Source: Paracoccus isoporae (GTDB lineage Bacteria > Pseudomonadota > Alphaproteobacteria > Rhodobacterales > Rhodobacteraceae). From it: DNA of 64,000 nt. The stretch is taken from NCBI RefSeq assembly GCF_900101865.1, contig NZ_FNAH01000001.1:248001-312000 (forward strand). The letters are read 5' to 3'. The notes beneath the pieces were generated by a model. The model worked only from the letters and a program-made list of their open reading frames with translations. It had not been told where the DNA came from and made no database searches. Positions 9,103 through 17,427 of the stretch are shown in pieces. Position 1 is the stretch's first letter. The number at the start of each line of letters is the position of its first letter. Both the position numbers and the translations under genes were made by a program.

Positions 9103-10229
9103 CCACCTTTTACCGAACCGGCCAGCAGGCCGCGGACCAGATATTTCTGCATTGCGAAGAACACCAGCAGCGGCACCGCGATCGAGATGAAGGCGGAGGT
9201 GGCCAGGATCTCCCAGTCGCCGCCGCGCGAGCCCATCAATTCGCGCAGCACCCCGGTCATCACCAGCTCGTCACGTGTGTTGCCCAGGAACACGGTCGCC
9301 ACCAGCAGGTCATTCCAAACCCACAGGAACTGGAAGATCGCGAAGGAGGCGAGCGCCGGGAAGGACAGCGGCAGGATGATCTTGCGAAAGATCTGGAACT
9401 CCGTCGCGCCATCGACACGGGCCGATTCGATCACCTCGCGCGGCAGGCCGACCATGTAGTTGCGCAACAGATAGATCGCCAGCGGCAGGCCAAACCCGGT
9501 ATGGGCCAGCCAGATGCCCAGATAGCCCTTGCCGATGCCGATCTCGTTATGCAGACGCAGAAGCGGAATCAGCGCCACCTGCAGCGGCACGACCAGCAGG
9601 CCGACCACCGCGGCGGTCAGCAGGGCGCGGCCCGGAAACTCCATCCAGGCGAGCGCATAGGCCGCGAAGGCCGCGATCAGGATCGGGATCACCGTGGCCG
9701 GGATCGTCACCGTCATCGTGTTCATGAAGGCCCGCCCGATCCCTTGGGCATTCAGCACGCGAGAGTAGTTTTCGGTCGTAAAGCTGGGCGGGCTCTCGGT
9801 GATGACGAAGATCCGTTCGCCACGCCGCATCTCGAAGGGCGCGGTCGATTCCATCCGGTACTGGCCATCCTCGGTCACGGTCAGCGTCGCGCCATCCACA
9901 TCGGTTGACTCGCCCGGTGCGAAGGCACCGGGATCGCGCGCGCTTGTGCCCCATGCGGACAGGGACTGCCCCTCGCCCACAAGATCGCCCTCAAGCACGT
10001 AAAGATCGCCGTCCTGGACCTGATCCTCGGCCGCGCCCGTGCGCACGAAGCTGCTCTGCTCCTGCGAGGTCATGGATTTCCACCAGCCGGTGGTGGAAAT
10101 CTGGTCGCGGTCGCGGAAGGACGACACCAGCAGCCCCGCAGTCGGGATCGTCCACAGCACCACCAGCAGCAGCGCCGCGATATTGACCGCCCAGGTGAGC
10201 GATGATTTCTGTCCGGCCATCCCGTCCAT
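9099..10229 (-). CDS. aglG: Alpha-glucoside ABC permease AglG
   Basis: A 376-residue inner-membrane permease of the MalG type. After the first transmembrane helix (about 11-33) there is a periplasmic stretch of about 110 residues. The permease domain follows with further helices and the EAA loop (LPREVIESARVDGATEFQIFRKIILPLS), which docks on AglK. It ends in the usual MalG-like C-terminus (YLVRGLLAGSVKGG). The long periplasmic insert is typical of AglG rather than MalG. The ATG overlaps the aglF stop by one base (TGATG), and its own stop overlaps aglA by four. Confidence 0.9.
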   Translation of the reverse strand: MDGMAGQKSSLTWAVNIAALLLVVLWTIPTAGLLVSSFRDRDQISTTGWWKSMTSQEQSSFVRTGAAEDQVQDGDLYVLEGDLVGEGQSLSAWGTSARDPGAFAPGESTDVDGATLTVTEDGQYRMESTAPFEMRRGERIFVITESPPSFTTENYSRVLNAQGIGRAFMNTMTVTIPATVIPILIAAFAAYALAWMEFPGRALLTAAVVGLLVVPLQVALIPLLRLHNEIGIGKGYLGIWLAHTGFGLPLAIYLLRNYMVGLPREVIESARVDGATEFQIFRKIILPLSFPALASFAIFQFLWVWNDLLVATVFLGNTRDELVMTGVLRELMGSRGGDWEILATSAFISIAVPLLVFFAMQKYLVRGLLAGSVKGG

Positions 10230-11224
10230 CAGCGCATCTCCTTGCGGACATTGCGGATGTTCCAGATCATGATCGGCAGCACCAGGACCATCAGGACGAT
10301 GGCGATGGCCGATCCGCGCCCGTAATCCGGCGTGCCGCGGAACATCCAGTCATACATGAGGTTGGCGAGCACCTGCGTGCCCCACTGGCCGTTGGTCATC
10401 ACGAAGACGATGTCGAAGACCTTCAGCACGGTGATGGTGATCGTGGTCCACACCACCGCGATCGTGCCCATGATCTGCGGCACCTTGATCTTGAAGAAGA
10501 TCTGCCAGGGGCTCGCGCCATCCAGCACCGCCGCCTCGATGGTCTCCTCGGGGATACCGCGAAGCGCGGCCGACAGGATCACCATGGCAAACCCGGTCTG
10601 GATCCAGACCAGCACGATCATCAGGAAGAAATTGTTCCAGGGCTGCAGGCTCAGCCAGGTCTGCGGATTGCCGCCGAGCGCCTGCACGATGGCGTTGAGC
10701 AACCCGATCTGCTCGGCCCCGGCCTCGCGGTATTCATAGATCAGCTTCCAGATCACGCCCGCGCCGACGAAGGAGATCGCCATCGGCATGAAGATCAGCG
10801 ACTTGCCGAAATTGCCCCAGCGGATGCGGTCGGTCAGTTGCGCCGCGATCAGCCCGAACAGCGTCGACAGCGCCGGCACCACCAGAAGCCACAGGAAATT
10901 GTTGATCATCGATTCCTGAAACTTGGAATCCCCGATCAGCCAGCCGTAATTGTCCCCGCCCACGAACCGGCTGCTCGACGCGTTCATCAGCGACAGCCAG
11001 ACCGAGTTCAGCACCGGATAGACCAGGTAAATGCCCAGAAACAGGATCGCCGGGCCCAGGAACAGCCAGGGGCGGACCATGCCGGCGCGGCGGATATTCG
11101 CCCCCGCATTCGGCCCGCGCGGCGGCAGGATCGAATCCAGCACATAGTTCGATCCCCAGAACCACGCCACGCAGCCGAGCACACCGATCGCGATGGTGCT
11201 GACCGCAAGCAGGAATAATTCCAT
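10229..11224 (-). CDS. aglF: Alpha-glucoside ABC permease AglF
   Basis: A 331-residue MalF-type permease that pairs with AglG. It has an N-terminal helix (about 1-25), a cytoplasmic basic stretch, then the permease domain with multiple helices and the EAA loop segment GIPEETIEAAVLDGASPWQIF near residue 225. It begins 58 bp after aglE, past a strong intercistronic hairpin, and is translationally joined to aglG. The binding-protein, permease, permease order is standard for CUT1-family sugar importers. Substrate inference rests on the operon as a whole. Confidence 0.9.
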   Translation of the reverse strand: MELFLLAVSTIAIGVLGCVAWFWGSNYVLDSILPPRGPNAGANIRRAGMVRPWLFLGPAILFLGIYLVYPVLNSVWLSLMNASSSRFVGGDNYGWLIGDSKFQESMINNFLWLLVVPALSTLFGLIAAQLTDRIRWGNFGKSLIFMPMAISFVGAGVIWKLIYEYREAGAEQIGLLNAIVQALGGNPQTWLSLQPWNNFFLMIVLVWIQTGFAMVILSAALRGIPEETIEAAVLDGASPWQIFFKIKVPQIMGTIAVVWTTITITVLKVFDIVFVMTNGQWGTQVLANLMYDWMFRGTPDYGRGSAIAIVLMVLVLPIMIWNIRNVRKEMR

Positions 11225-11246
11225 GACTGTCCCCCCTTACTGCCTG

Positions 11247-11274
11247 CGGACCGGCCCGGTTCCGGGCCGGTCCG
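11247..11274 (-). promoter_or_regulatory. Intercistronic 13-bp hairpin between aglE and aglF
   Basis: Bases 11247-11259 pair perfectly with 11262-11274 around a two-base turn (four unpaired in practice). It starts eight bases after the aglE stop and has no T-run. In other sugar ABC operons such stem-loops shield the 3' end of the binding-protein mRNA and lower permease expression; that role here is inferred. Confidence 0.6.
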
Positions 11275-11282
11275 AACCGGAT

Positions 11283-12638
11283 TTACTGCAACGTGTCCCA
11301 GGTGCTCTGGATGGCGTTGGCGGAATCCTCGGCCGATTGCCCGCCGACGAAATCGACCATGCCGGTCCAGAACGCACCGGCCCCGATTGCGCCCGGCATC
11401 AGGTCCGAGCCGTCAAAGCGGAACGTCGTCGCGTTCAGCAGGATGTCGCCCATGCGCTTGAGCGTGTCGTCGCCATAGACATCGGTATTGACGCCGGTAT
11501 GCGGGGTCAGGAAGCCGGTCTGCGCCATCCAGATTTCCTGCGCGATCGGGGTCTGCAGGAATTCGATGAACGCCATCGCCGCCTCGTTGTCGGTCAGCAC
11601 CGAGAACAGCGTGCCGCCGCCCAGAACGGGCTGACCCAGATCAACCTCGCTGAAGGCGGGGAAATAGAAGAAATCGACATCCTCGCCGATCATCGTGCCT
11701 TCGGGGAAGAAGGTCGGGATGAAGCTGGCCTGACGGTGCAGGTAGCAATTCGGCGGGAACTCGAACAATCCGGCCGGGCTTTCCCGGAAATCCGTCGCCG
11801 CGACCGAGCCGACGCCGCCGGCCACGAAATCGCCGTTCTTGGCGAACCAGCCGAATTCGTCGATGGCCTCGATCACCTTCGGGTCGTTGAATTTCAGCTC
11901 GTTGGTGGTCCAGGCGTCGTAATCTTCGGGCGAGTTGATGCGCAGCATCAGATCCTCGACCCAGTCGGTCGCGGGCCAGCCGGTGGCACCGCCCGAACCC
12001 AGCCCGATGCACCACGGCGTCTCGCCATCTTCGGCAATCTGCTCGGTCAGCGTCTTCAGGTCTTCCAGCGTCTCGGGCACCTCGTAACCGGCGTCCTCGA
12101 AGTTCTCCGGCACATACCAGACCAGCGATTTCACGTCGGCCTTGTAGGGGAAGGCGTAAAGCTGCTCTTCGCCCTCGGGACCGGCATAGGTCACGAGATC
12201 GGCCCAGCTTTCACCGGCGGCATAGTTATCCACGATCCACTGGCGCATCTCGTCGGGAAGCGGCTTGAGCTGACCTTTCGCCGCCAGCCCGGCGGCCAGA
12301 CCGGGCTGCGGGAACACCGCGACATCGGGCGGAGAGCCGGCTTCGCTGTCGATCACGATCTGCTGCTCGAAACTGTCGGAGCCGTTATATTCGACCTCCG
12401 CGCCGGTCGCCTCCTCGAAATACGGGATCACCGATTCGAACAGCTCCTGGTCTCCACCCAGCCAGGGGCCAAGGATATTGAAGCGCTGCCCCTCCAACCC
12501 GGAATGCGCGGCACCGAATTCCTCAAGGCTGGCCCAGTTGAAACGCTCGTCTTCGCCGGGCTCGAAGATGAGCTGTGCCTGTGCCGCGGTCGCCGTGAGC
12601 GCTATCATCGCGGCGGAATTGATCAGAATGCGTTTCAA
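11283..12638 (-). CDS. aglE: Alpha-glucoside ABC substrate-binding protein AglE
   Basis: A 451-residue periplasmic solute-binding protein of family SBP_bac_1. The first 21-22 residues form a Sec signal peptide ending in AQA. The mature protein has the carbohydrate-binder fold, with EYNGSDSFEQQI, GSPPDVAVFPQPGL and an aromatic-rich C-lobe. It is the first gene of the agl operon and starts at TTG, preceded four bases away by GGGAGGA. A strong site with a weak start codon is a usual pattern for highly made binding proteins in this group. A hairpin after the stop separates it from the permease genes. Confidence 0.92.
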   Translation of the reverse strand: MKRILINSAAMIALTATAAQAQLIFEPGEDERFNWASLEEFGAAHSGLEGQRFNILGPWLGGDQELFESVIPYFEEATGAEVEYNGSDSFEQQIVIDSEAGSPPDVAVFPQPGLAAGLAAKGQLKPLPDEMRQWIVDNYAAGESWADLVTYAGPEGEEQLYAFPYKADVKSLVWYVPENFEDAGYEVPETLEDLKTLTEQIAEDGETPWCIGLGSGGATGWPATDWVEDLMLRINSPEDYDAWTTNELKFNDPKVIEAIDEFGWFAKNGDFVAGGVGSVAATDFRESPAGLFEFPPNCYLHRQASFIPTFFPEGTMIGEDVDFFYFPAFSEVDLGQPVLGGGTLFSVLTDNEAAMAFIEFLQTPIAQEIWMAQTGFLTPHTGVNTDVYGDDTLKRMGDILLNATTFRFDGSDLMPGAIGAGAFWTGMVDFVGGQSAEDSANAIQSTWDTLQ

Positions 12639-12976
12639 CTTTTCCTCCCATGTTCAGACAGACCCGTGACCGGGCTTGTCCCAGCATCAACGCGAAAAAA
12701 CACTAATGTCAAACACTCACCTCCCCGCGCGCCCATGCAGCGACGGCGGGGCCGGGGCACGCCGCATGGAACCATGTTGTTCTCGCATCGGTTTTCCGAC
12801 GGGCGCACCGGCAAACGGCCGTGACGTCAGCCAAGAAAAATCTGCCGCCGGTCAGCCGCGGCACGCCACAGGAGAGCTTACGCTACGTCTCGTTCGCTTG
12901 AGTGCGCCGGGGGATTTAACTACCGTCCCGGCATATATTTGCCTGTTGCGTTAACCCAGTCGAAGCGTTTCCGATC
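12639..12976. other. Divergent control region between aglE and the Crp/Fnr gene
   Basis: No gene is seen in these 338 bp. On the minus strand a TTGACA hexamer (plus 12707-12712) could be the -35 of aglE, but no good -10 follows at 17 bp. On the plus strand TATATT at 12934-12939 could be the -10 of the regulator gene. An inverted repeat TCGG-TTTT-CCGA lies at 12788-12799. No full FNR-type TTGAT-N4-ATCAA site and no LacI-type palindrome was found. Confidence 0.4.
12643..12649 (-). promoter_or_regulatory. aglE: Strong ribosome binding site for aglE
   Basis: On the minus strand GGGAGGA lies four bases before the TTG codon at 12638. It decides this start, because no ATG in frame gives a complete signal peptide. 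Confidence 0.7.
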
Positions 12977-13732
12977 ATGACAAGCAGCCTGGTTTCCGCC
13001 ACCCTTCTCGCAGCACTTGCGCGCCACGCACATCTCCCCTCCGACATCGTGCTGAAGATCGCAGCTTTGCGCTGCCGCACGCAGCACTATCGCGATGGCG
13101 ACACCATCCTGTCTGCTGGCCAAGCAAATACCGACTGCCGTTTGATCGCGAGGGGAATGGCCAAGCGCGTCCACCACCTGCCGCGCGGCCACCGCAGAAC
13201 TGTGGTCAGCGCCTTAAATGTTCCGGGCGAGATTGTCGATCTGGGCGGGTTTGTGATCGCGCAGAACCGGCAGGACATCGTCGCCTGCGGCCCGACCACG
13301 GTGGAGTTGATCGCGCATGAGGATATCGAGCGCCTGGTAGGGGACGATCCGCGGCTGGCCCATGTGCTGATGAGCCTGACCTCGCGCGACACCACGATCA
13401 GCCGGCAATGGCAGGTGGCGGCGGCGACGCTGAACGGGGCCGCACATGTCGGCCATCTTTTGTGCGAGTTGAACCTGCGCCTGTCGGCTGCAGGGGAGGC
13501 GCGCGACAACCGCTTTCACCTGCCGGTGAAACAGCGCGACCTGGGCGATGTGCTTGGATATTCGCCGGTTCATATCAACCGGGCCGTGCGGCAGTTGCGC
13601 GAGGCCGGGTTCGTGGAATGGCGCGGCCCGCATGTCCGGCTGCTCGACCCCGAGGGGCTGGCGCGATTTGCCAGGTTCGACCCCGCCTATCTGCGGGTGA
13701 CGGCAGTGGCCGCTGGTGCAATGGCCGCCTGA
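12977..13732 (+). CDS. Crp/Fnr family transcriptional regulator
   Basis: A 251-residue regulator with an N-terminal cyclic-nucleotide-like beta barrel (about 20-120), a dimerisation helix (about 125-165) and a C-terminal winged helix-turn-helix. The recognition segment is about 188-210 (LGDVLGYSPVHINRAVRQLREAG read in part). The N-terminus lacks the closely spaced Cys cluster of oxygen-sensing FNR; the Cys residues (33, 54, 104, 163) are scattered, so an Fe-S sensor is unlikely. The ligand is unknown. It faces aglE across a 338-bp region, so it might control agl, but these regulators often stand alone. No LacI-type aglR is present next to the operon. Confidence 0.88.
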   Translation: MTSSLVSATLLAALARHAHLPSDIVLKIAALRCRTQHYRDGDTILSAGQANTDCRLIARGMAKRVHHLPRGHRRTVVSALNVPGEIVDLGGFVIAQNRQDIVACGPTTVELIAHEDIERLVGDDPRLAHVLMSLTSRDTTISRQWQVAAATLNGAAHVGHLLCELNLRLSAAGEARDNRFHLPVKQRDLGDVLGYSPVHINRAVRQLREAGFVEWRGPHVRLLDPEGLARFARFDPAYLRVTAVAAGAMAA

Positions 13733-13793
13733 CCGGCGGCGCGGCGCAGCATCAAGGGGCGCGGTTCCGCCGGTGCTGCCATGACGATTTCTG

Positions 13794-13807
13794 GATGTCG
13801 CGACATC
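13794..13807. repeat. Perfect 14-bp palindrome
   Basis: GATGTCG at 13794-13800 is followed directly by its complement CGACATC. It lies between the Crp/Fnr gene and tRNA-Thr, just beyond the 3' end of the tRNA. It could be a protein site or part of the tRNA transcript end. Confidence 0.4.
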
Positions 13808-13825
13808 GCGTCGCCGCCGCAGAGG

Positions 13826-13901
13826 TGGTGCCGCTGAAGGGACTCGAACCCCCGACCCCATCATTACGAATGACGTGCTCTACCAGCTGAGCTACAGCGG
13901 C
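13826..13901 (-). tRNA. tRNA-Thr (anticodon CGT)
   Basis: The 76-base minus-strand sequence folds into a full cloverleaf. The acceptor arms GCCGCTG and CAGCGGC pair perfectly, the D-arm contains AGCTCAGCTGGTAGAGC, and the T-loop is GTTCGAGTC. The anticodon loop TTCGTAA gives CGT, reading ACG (Thr). Discriminator A and an encoded CCA are present. It lies downstream of the HemY-like gene on the same strand and converges with the Crp/Fnr gene. Confidence 0.97.
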
Positions 13902-13913
13902 CCCGTCTGCGTG

Positions 13914-13941
13914 CCGCGCCGGATAGCAGGTTCCGGCGCGG
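13914..13941 (-). terminator. 10-bp perfect hairpin between the HemY-like gene and tRNA-Thr
   Basis: Bases 13914-13923 pair perfectly with 13932-13941 across an 8-base loop. It is between the stop of the HemY-like gene and the tRNA 5' end on the same strand. No T-run follows, so it could end transcription with Rho help, stabilise the mRNA or mark a processing point. Confidence 0.4.
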
Positions 13942-13976
13942 GGGAAAAGACCTTTTCTGCCGGCAGAGCGACAGCG

Positions 13977-15836
13977 TCAGCCGCGCGATTTCGGCGGCTC
14001 GTCCAGTGGCTCGACATCCGGGCGCGGCGGCGGGGTGTCGCCGTCGCGGATTGCGCGGTCGCGGGCGCTTTGCCGGGCGGGCGGCAGCGATTCGTCGGAT
14101 GGCAGATCGACATCGGGCCGGACCGGCGCAGGCTCCGCGTCGTCGATCTCGCGCGATGCGAGTTTGGTCGCATTCGACCGCGTCGCGGTCTTTTCAACCG
14201 GCACCGACGTGGCTGCCTTTGGTGTCGCTGCCACATCTGACTGGCGCGACTCCGCTGGCGCCGGCCGTGCGGTGGAGCCAACCGGCCTGGCATCCACGAA
14301 ATCCGATTCGCGCGGCACGATGCCGGGCGCGACATCGGCCTGAACACTCTGCGCCGATCCGGCCCCGTTGGCGTGCTGCGCACTGCGCCCCTCCACCGCC
14401 TCGGCCGGATCAGCGTCCCGGCTGTCCTTCACCTCATCCGCCGTCCCGCTGTCCGGCCGACCGATCAGCAACGGCAGCAATTCCGCCCCGGACGTGGCGA
14501 TCGCGGTAGAGCGTTTCTGCACCGGCTCCCGCCAGCTCAGCGTGTCGAAACCGCCGCAATTTTCGCAGACCGGCGCCCAGTCCTCGGCCACGGTCTCGCA
14601 TTTGTCGCAGACCCATTGCGGCCCGCGCGAGGCATTCATCGCCTTGACCAGCCAGGCCCGGACCGCGGCATCGTCCCCGCCCGCGCCGCGCTCGATCGCG
14701 GCCATGATGGACAGGGTGCGCGTCGTCGGGTGTTTCTCGGCCAGATCGCCGAGCGCCCGCCTTGCGCCGGGAAAATCCTCATTCGCCAGTAGCAATTCGG
14801 CCCGCAGCAGCCGGGTCTCCTCGTCATCCGGGTTCTTGCGCATGAGCGATTCGAAACGCCGCAAACGCTGGTTCGGGGTCTCCTCCGGCTTCACCTCGGC
14901 AAAGGCCGCGGCCAGATCGGGGTGCGGCCGGACCGACCACGCCTTCTCCAGCAGCCGTTCCGCGTTGCGCGGATCCTTCTGCGCCAGATAGGACCGGGCT
15001 GCCAGCACCACCGCCGGGATCAGATCGGGCGACGCCTTCGCGGCAGAAATCGCCGCCTCCCGCGCCGAGACCGAGCTGCCGCCCGACAGCACGTCGCGTG
15101 CCTCCTGCAGGGCCAGCACGGCATCGCGGCGGATATGCACATCCTGCGGCAACTCGCCCTGCTTGCGCTTGTCCTTCAGCACACCGCGCGCGCCTTTCCA
15201 GTCGCCCTGCTTGGTCGACAATTCCAGCAGCGTGTTTTGCATGTCCGCGTTGCGCGGACGCAGCGCATATGCCTTCTGAGCCAGTTGCAGCGCCGTCTGG
15301 GTGTCGCCCGACGCCAGTTTCTGCTTCAGCAGGCCGCGCACCCCCACGAAACGGGTGCGGTCATCGTCCAGCATCTCGCGATAGACGGCTTCTGCGCGGG
15401 CATCGTCGCCTGCCACCTCGGCCGCCTGCGCCGACAGGAGCCGCGTGGCGCGGGGGTCGTCAAGATACTTGGACGCCCGCGTCGCCTGCTCCTGCGCCAG
15501 CTTTCCCTCGCCCGCCGCGACGGCCAGCAGGCCCTGCGACAGCGCCTCATACCCCTTCTCCCGCCGCGACCGGGCGAAGTAGCGATTGATCGCGGTCTCG
15601 TCGCCCATGATGAAACGCAGGAAGGCCCACAGGATCCCCAGCAGCTTGAACAGCGCCCAGACCGCCACCAGCAGAACCAGCAGCGCCACCACCGCCTGGA
15701 TCGGGCCGAGCGTGTATTCGGTGCCCGCCAGCACCACCCGCACCCCGTCCGAAGTGGCAGACAGCGTGTTCAGCCCGACCGCCACGGCGAGAATGACGGC
15801 AAAGAACAGAAGGATCTTCAACAAGGACAGCAGCAT
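13977..15836 (-). CDS. HemY-like TPR membrane protein with C-terminal zinc ribbon
   Basis: A 619-residue inner-membrane protein with two N-terminal helices (about 5-22 and 46-70), as in the HemY_N domain, then a long alpha-helical TPR-like region (about 80-400). Around residues 410-430 there is a four-Cys knuckle, CDKC then CENC, which looks like a rubredoxin-type zinc ribbon. A Pro/Ala/Asp-rich disordered tail of about 170 residues follows. HemY in gammaproteobacteria sits beside hemX and hemD and has a debated role near heme synthesis. The same neighbours are here (a mitofilin-like protein and hemD upstream, 10 bp gap). The zinc ribbon recalls LapB/YciM, not E. coli HemY. Function is not proven. 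Confidence 0.85.
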   Translation of the reverse strand: MLLSLLKILLFFAVILAVAVGLNTLSATSDGVRVVLAGTEYTLGPIQAVVALLVLLVAVWALFKLLGILWAFLRFIMGDETAINRYFARSRREKGYEALSQGLLAVAAGEGKLAQEQATRASKYLDDPRATRLLSAQAAEVAGDDARAEAVYREMLDDDRTRFVGVRGLLKQKLASGDTQTALQLAQKAYALRPRNADMQNTLLELSTKQGDWKGARGVLKDKRKQGELPQDVHIRRDAVLALQEARDVLSGGSSVSAREAAISAAKASPDLIPAVVLAARSYLAQKDPRNAERLLEKAWSVRPHPDLAAAFAEVKPEETPNQRLRRFESLMRKNPDDEETRLLRAELLLANEDFPGARRALGDLAEKHPTTRTLSIMAAIERGAGGDDAAVRAWLVKAMNASRGPQWVCDKCETVAEDWAPVCENCGGFDTLSWREPVQKRSTAIATSGAELLPLLIGRPDSGTADEVKDSRDADPAEAVEGRSAQHANGAGSAQSVQADVAPGIVPRESDFVDARPVGSTARPAPAESRQSDVAATPKAATSVPVEKTATRSNATKLASREIDDAEPAPVRPDVDLPSDESLPPARQSARDRAIRDGDTPPPRPDVEPLDEPPKSRG

Positions 15837-15846
15837 ATCGAACCCC

Positions 15847-17346
15847 TCAGTTCAGCGTGTTGGCAACGTCGTTCAGCGCCGCTTCGGCGGCCAGGTAAGC
15901 TTCGGTCTGTGCGGTCCAGTCAGCCATCGCCTCCTGCCCCTCCGGCGGAAGCGCCTGCAATTCGTCAAGCGCCGTGGAGAGATCGCCCTGCGCGACGAGC
16001 GCTCCCGCGCGCGACAGCACCGCATCGGGATCGTCGCCCTCGCGCGGCTCGACCGAGCGGGCGCCGGTCTGCAAGCGCAGGAAGTTCCCGACCGCGCTGA
16101 CGGCCCCGCCATTCGCGCCATCCGCCTGCAGCGAGGCCCGCAACGCCGCGCGCGAGGCTGCGTCATACCCCATCTGGACCTGATCCAGCGTCGGCAGATC
16201 TTCCTGCGCCAGCGGCTCGGGGACATCCACCCCGGCCTCCTCGAGCTGCTCCACGGCTTCGGTCGGCGAGCCGCCGCGTTCAAGCGCCGCGCCGAGTGCC
16301 GCGACCGAGGCCACGGCCTGTGCCCGCTGCGTCGCCGCATCGGCCTCCGACTGCACGGCCTCCAGCCGCTCCCGCGCGTCGGCCGCCGCGGCCTCGATGT
16401 CGGACCGGACCTGCTCGGCGTTCTGGGCGAGCGACTGCACGCGCTCGATCGCTTCGGGATCGACCTGCGGACGAGAGGTCAGCTCGGAAATCGTCTCCTC
16501 CTGCGCGGCGAGCCGCTGGCGCAGGGTTTCGATCTCCGCGGCAAGCGCGCTGCTGCCAGTGTCGGGACTCGCCGCGCTGACGGTCACCGCATCCGGCATC
16601 CGGTCCGCAGGCTGTGGCGCGGCTGCAGCTTGCGCCGAGAGCGCGCTTTCCAACTCCGCGATCTTGTCGGCCTGCGCCTGCAACGCCGCCTGCAATTCCG
16701 TGGTGGTGTCCGCGCCCTGTGGCATTTCCGCGATGATGTCCTGCGCCGCGAGTGCACCGGCTTCGCTGCCAGCAAGGCTGGCGGTCTCGGTCGCCTCGGA
16801 CACGAGGCTGTCGCGGATCGCGCCGATCTCGGCTTGCGCCGCCTCGGTGGCCGCAGACACGGCTTCGGAGGTCACGCTGTCCAGATCCGGCTGCGGGCTG
16901 ATCTGCGGCAGGACATAGACCGCCGCAGCCGCGCCCAGACCCGCCGCGACGACCCCGCCAAGCGCCAGGGGCCAGAAGCCGCCGCCGCCCGACTTTGAGT
17001 TCGCGGCAGATCCGAGGTCGCGCTCACGGACAGGGGTGCCAGCCGGTGCCGCGTTCGTCTCCGTGCGGCTGGCGGCGGTGCTGTCGGTCACGCGGCCAGC
17101 AGGCGCGGCTTTGTCCGCGTCCTTGGCGACCGCGGTTTTCGGCTGCGCGGCCTCGGTCTTGCCGTCCGGTTTCCCCACGAGCGTCGATTCGATCGGCTGG
17201 GACGGGGGGATGCGCGACACCGTCGTCTCGCCGGGTTCGGCCGGGGATGAGGTCACGACGGGCTTTTGCGATGGTGCCTTGGCCGTCCCGCCCGTCTTGG
17301 TCTCTGGCTTGGTGTCGTTCTTGCTGGATTTGCCGGACGTGGCCAC
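15847..17346 (-). CDS. Mitofilin-like (Mic60 family) membrane protein
   Basis: A 499-residue protein of the COG4223/mitofilin type. It has a disordered cytoplasmic N-terminus rich in Lys, Thr, Pro and Ala (1-120), one transmembrane helix (about 124-147) and a long periplasmic coiled-coil region rich in Ala, Glu and Gln (about 160-330). The C-terminal mitofilin-like domain (about 360-490) includes DLSTALDELQALPPEG. Alphaproteobacterial relatives are considered bacterial Mic60 and shape intracytoplasmic membranes. It lies between hemD and the HemY-like gene, the usual alphaproteobacterial place, where it replaces HemX. The intergenic distances (81 and 10 bp) suggest one operon. Confidence 0.85.
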   Translation of the reverse strand: MATSGKSSKNDTKPETKTGGTAKAPSQKPVVTSSPAEPGETTVSRIPPSQPIESTLVGKPDGKTEAAQPKTAVAKDADKAAPAGRVTDSTAASRTETNAAPAGTPVRERDLGSAANSKSGGGGFWPLALGGVVAAGLGAAAAVYVLPQISPQPDLDSVTSEAVSAATEAAQAEIGAIRDSLVSEATETASLAGSEAGALAAQDIIAEMPQGADTTTELQAALQAQADKIAELESALSAQAAAAPQPADRMPDAVTVSAASPDTGSSALAAEIETLRQRLAAQEETISELTSRPQVDPEAIERVQSLAQNAEQVRSDIEAAAADARERLEAVQSEADAATQRAQAVASVAALGAALERGGSPTEAVEQLEEAGVDVPEPLAQEDLPTLDQVQMGYDAASRAALRASLQADGANGGAVSAVGNFLRLQTGARSVEPREGDDPDAVLSRAGALVAQGDLSTALDELQALPPEGQEAMADWTAQTEAYLAAEAALNDVANTLN

Positions 17347-17427
17347 GTGCTGTCCCCCTGAAACTGTTGCAGTCAGCAGAGAGGCCGACCGCGTCGAGGC
17401 GCAGTCTAGCGAGCACCCCTTCCCGCC

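Noticed and set aside
12977-13732. Regulator as an oxygen-sensing FNR protein
   Set aside because: FNR needs a tight N-terminal Cys cluster; the Cys residues here are scattered, so only the wider Crp/Fnr family is supported.
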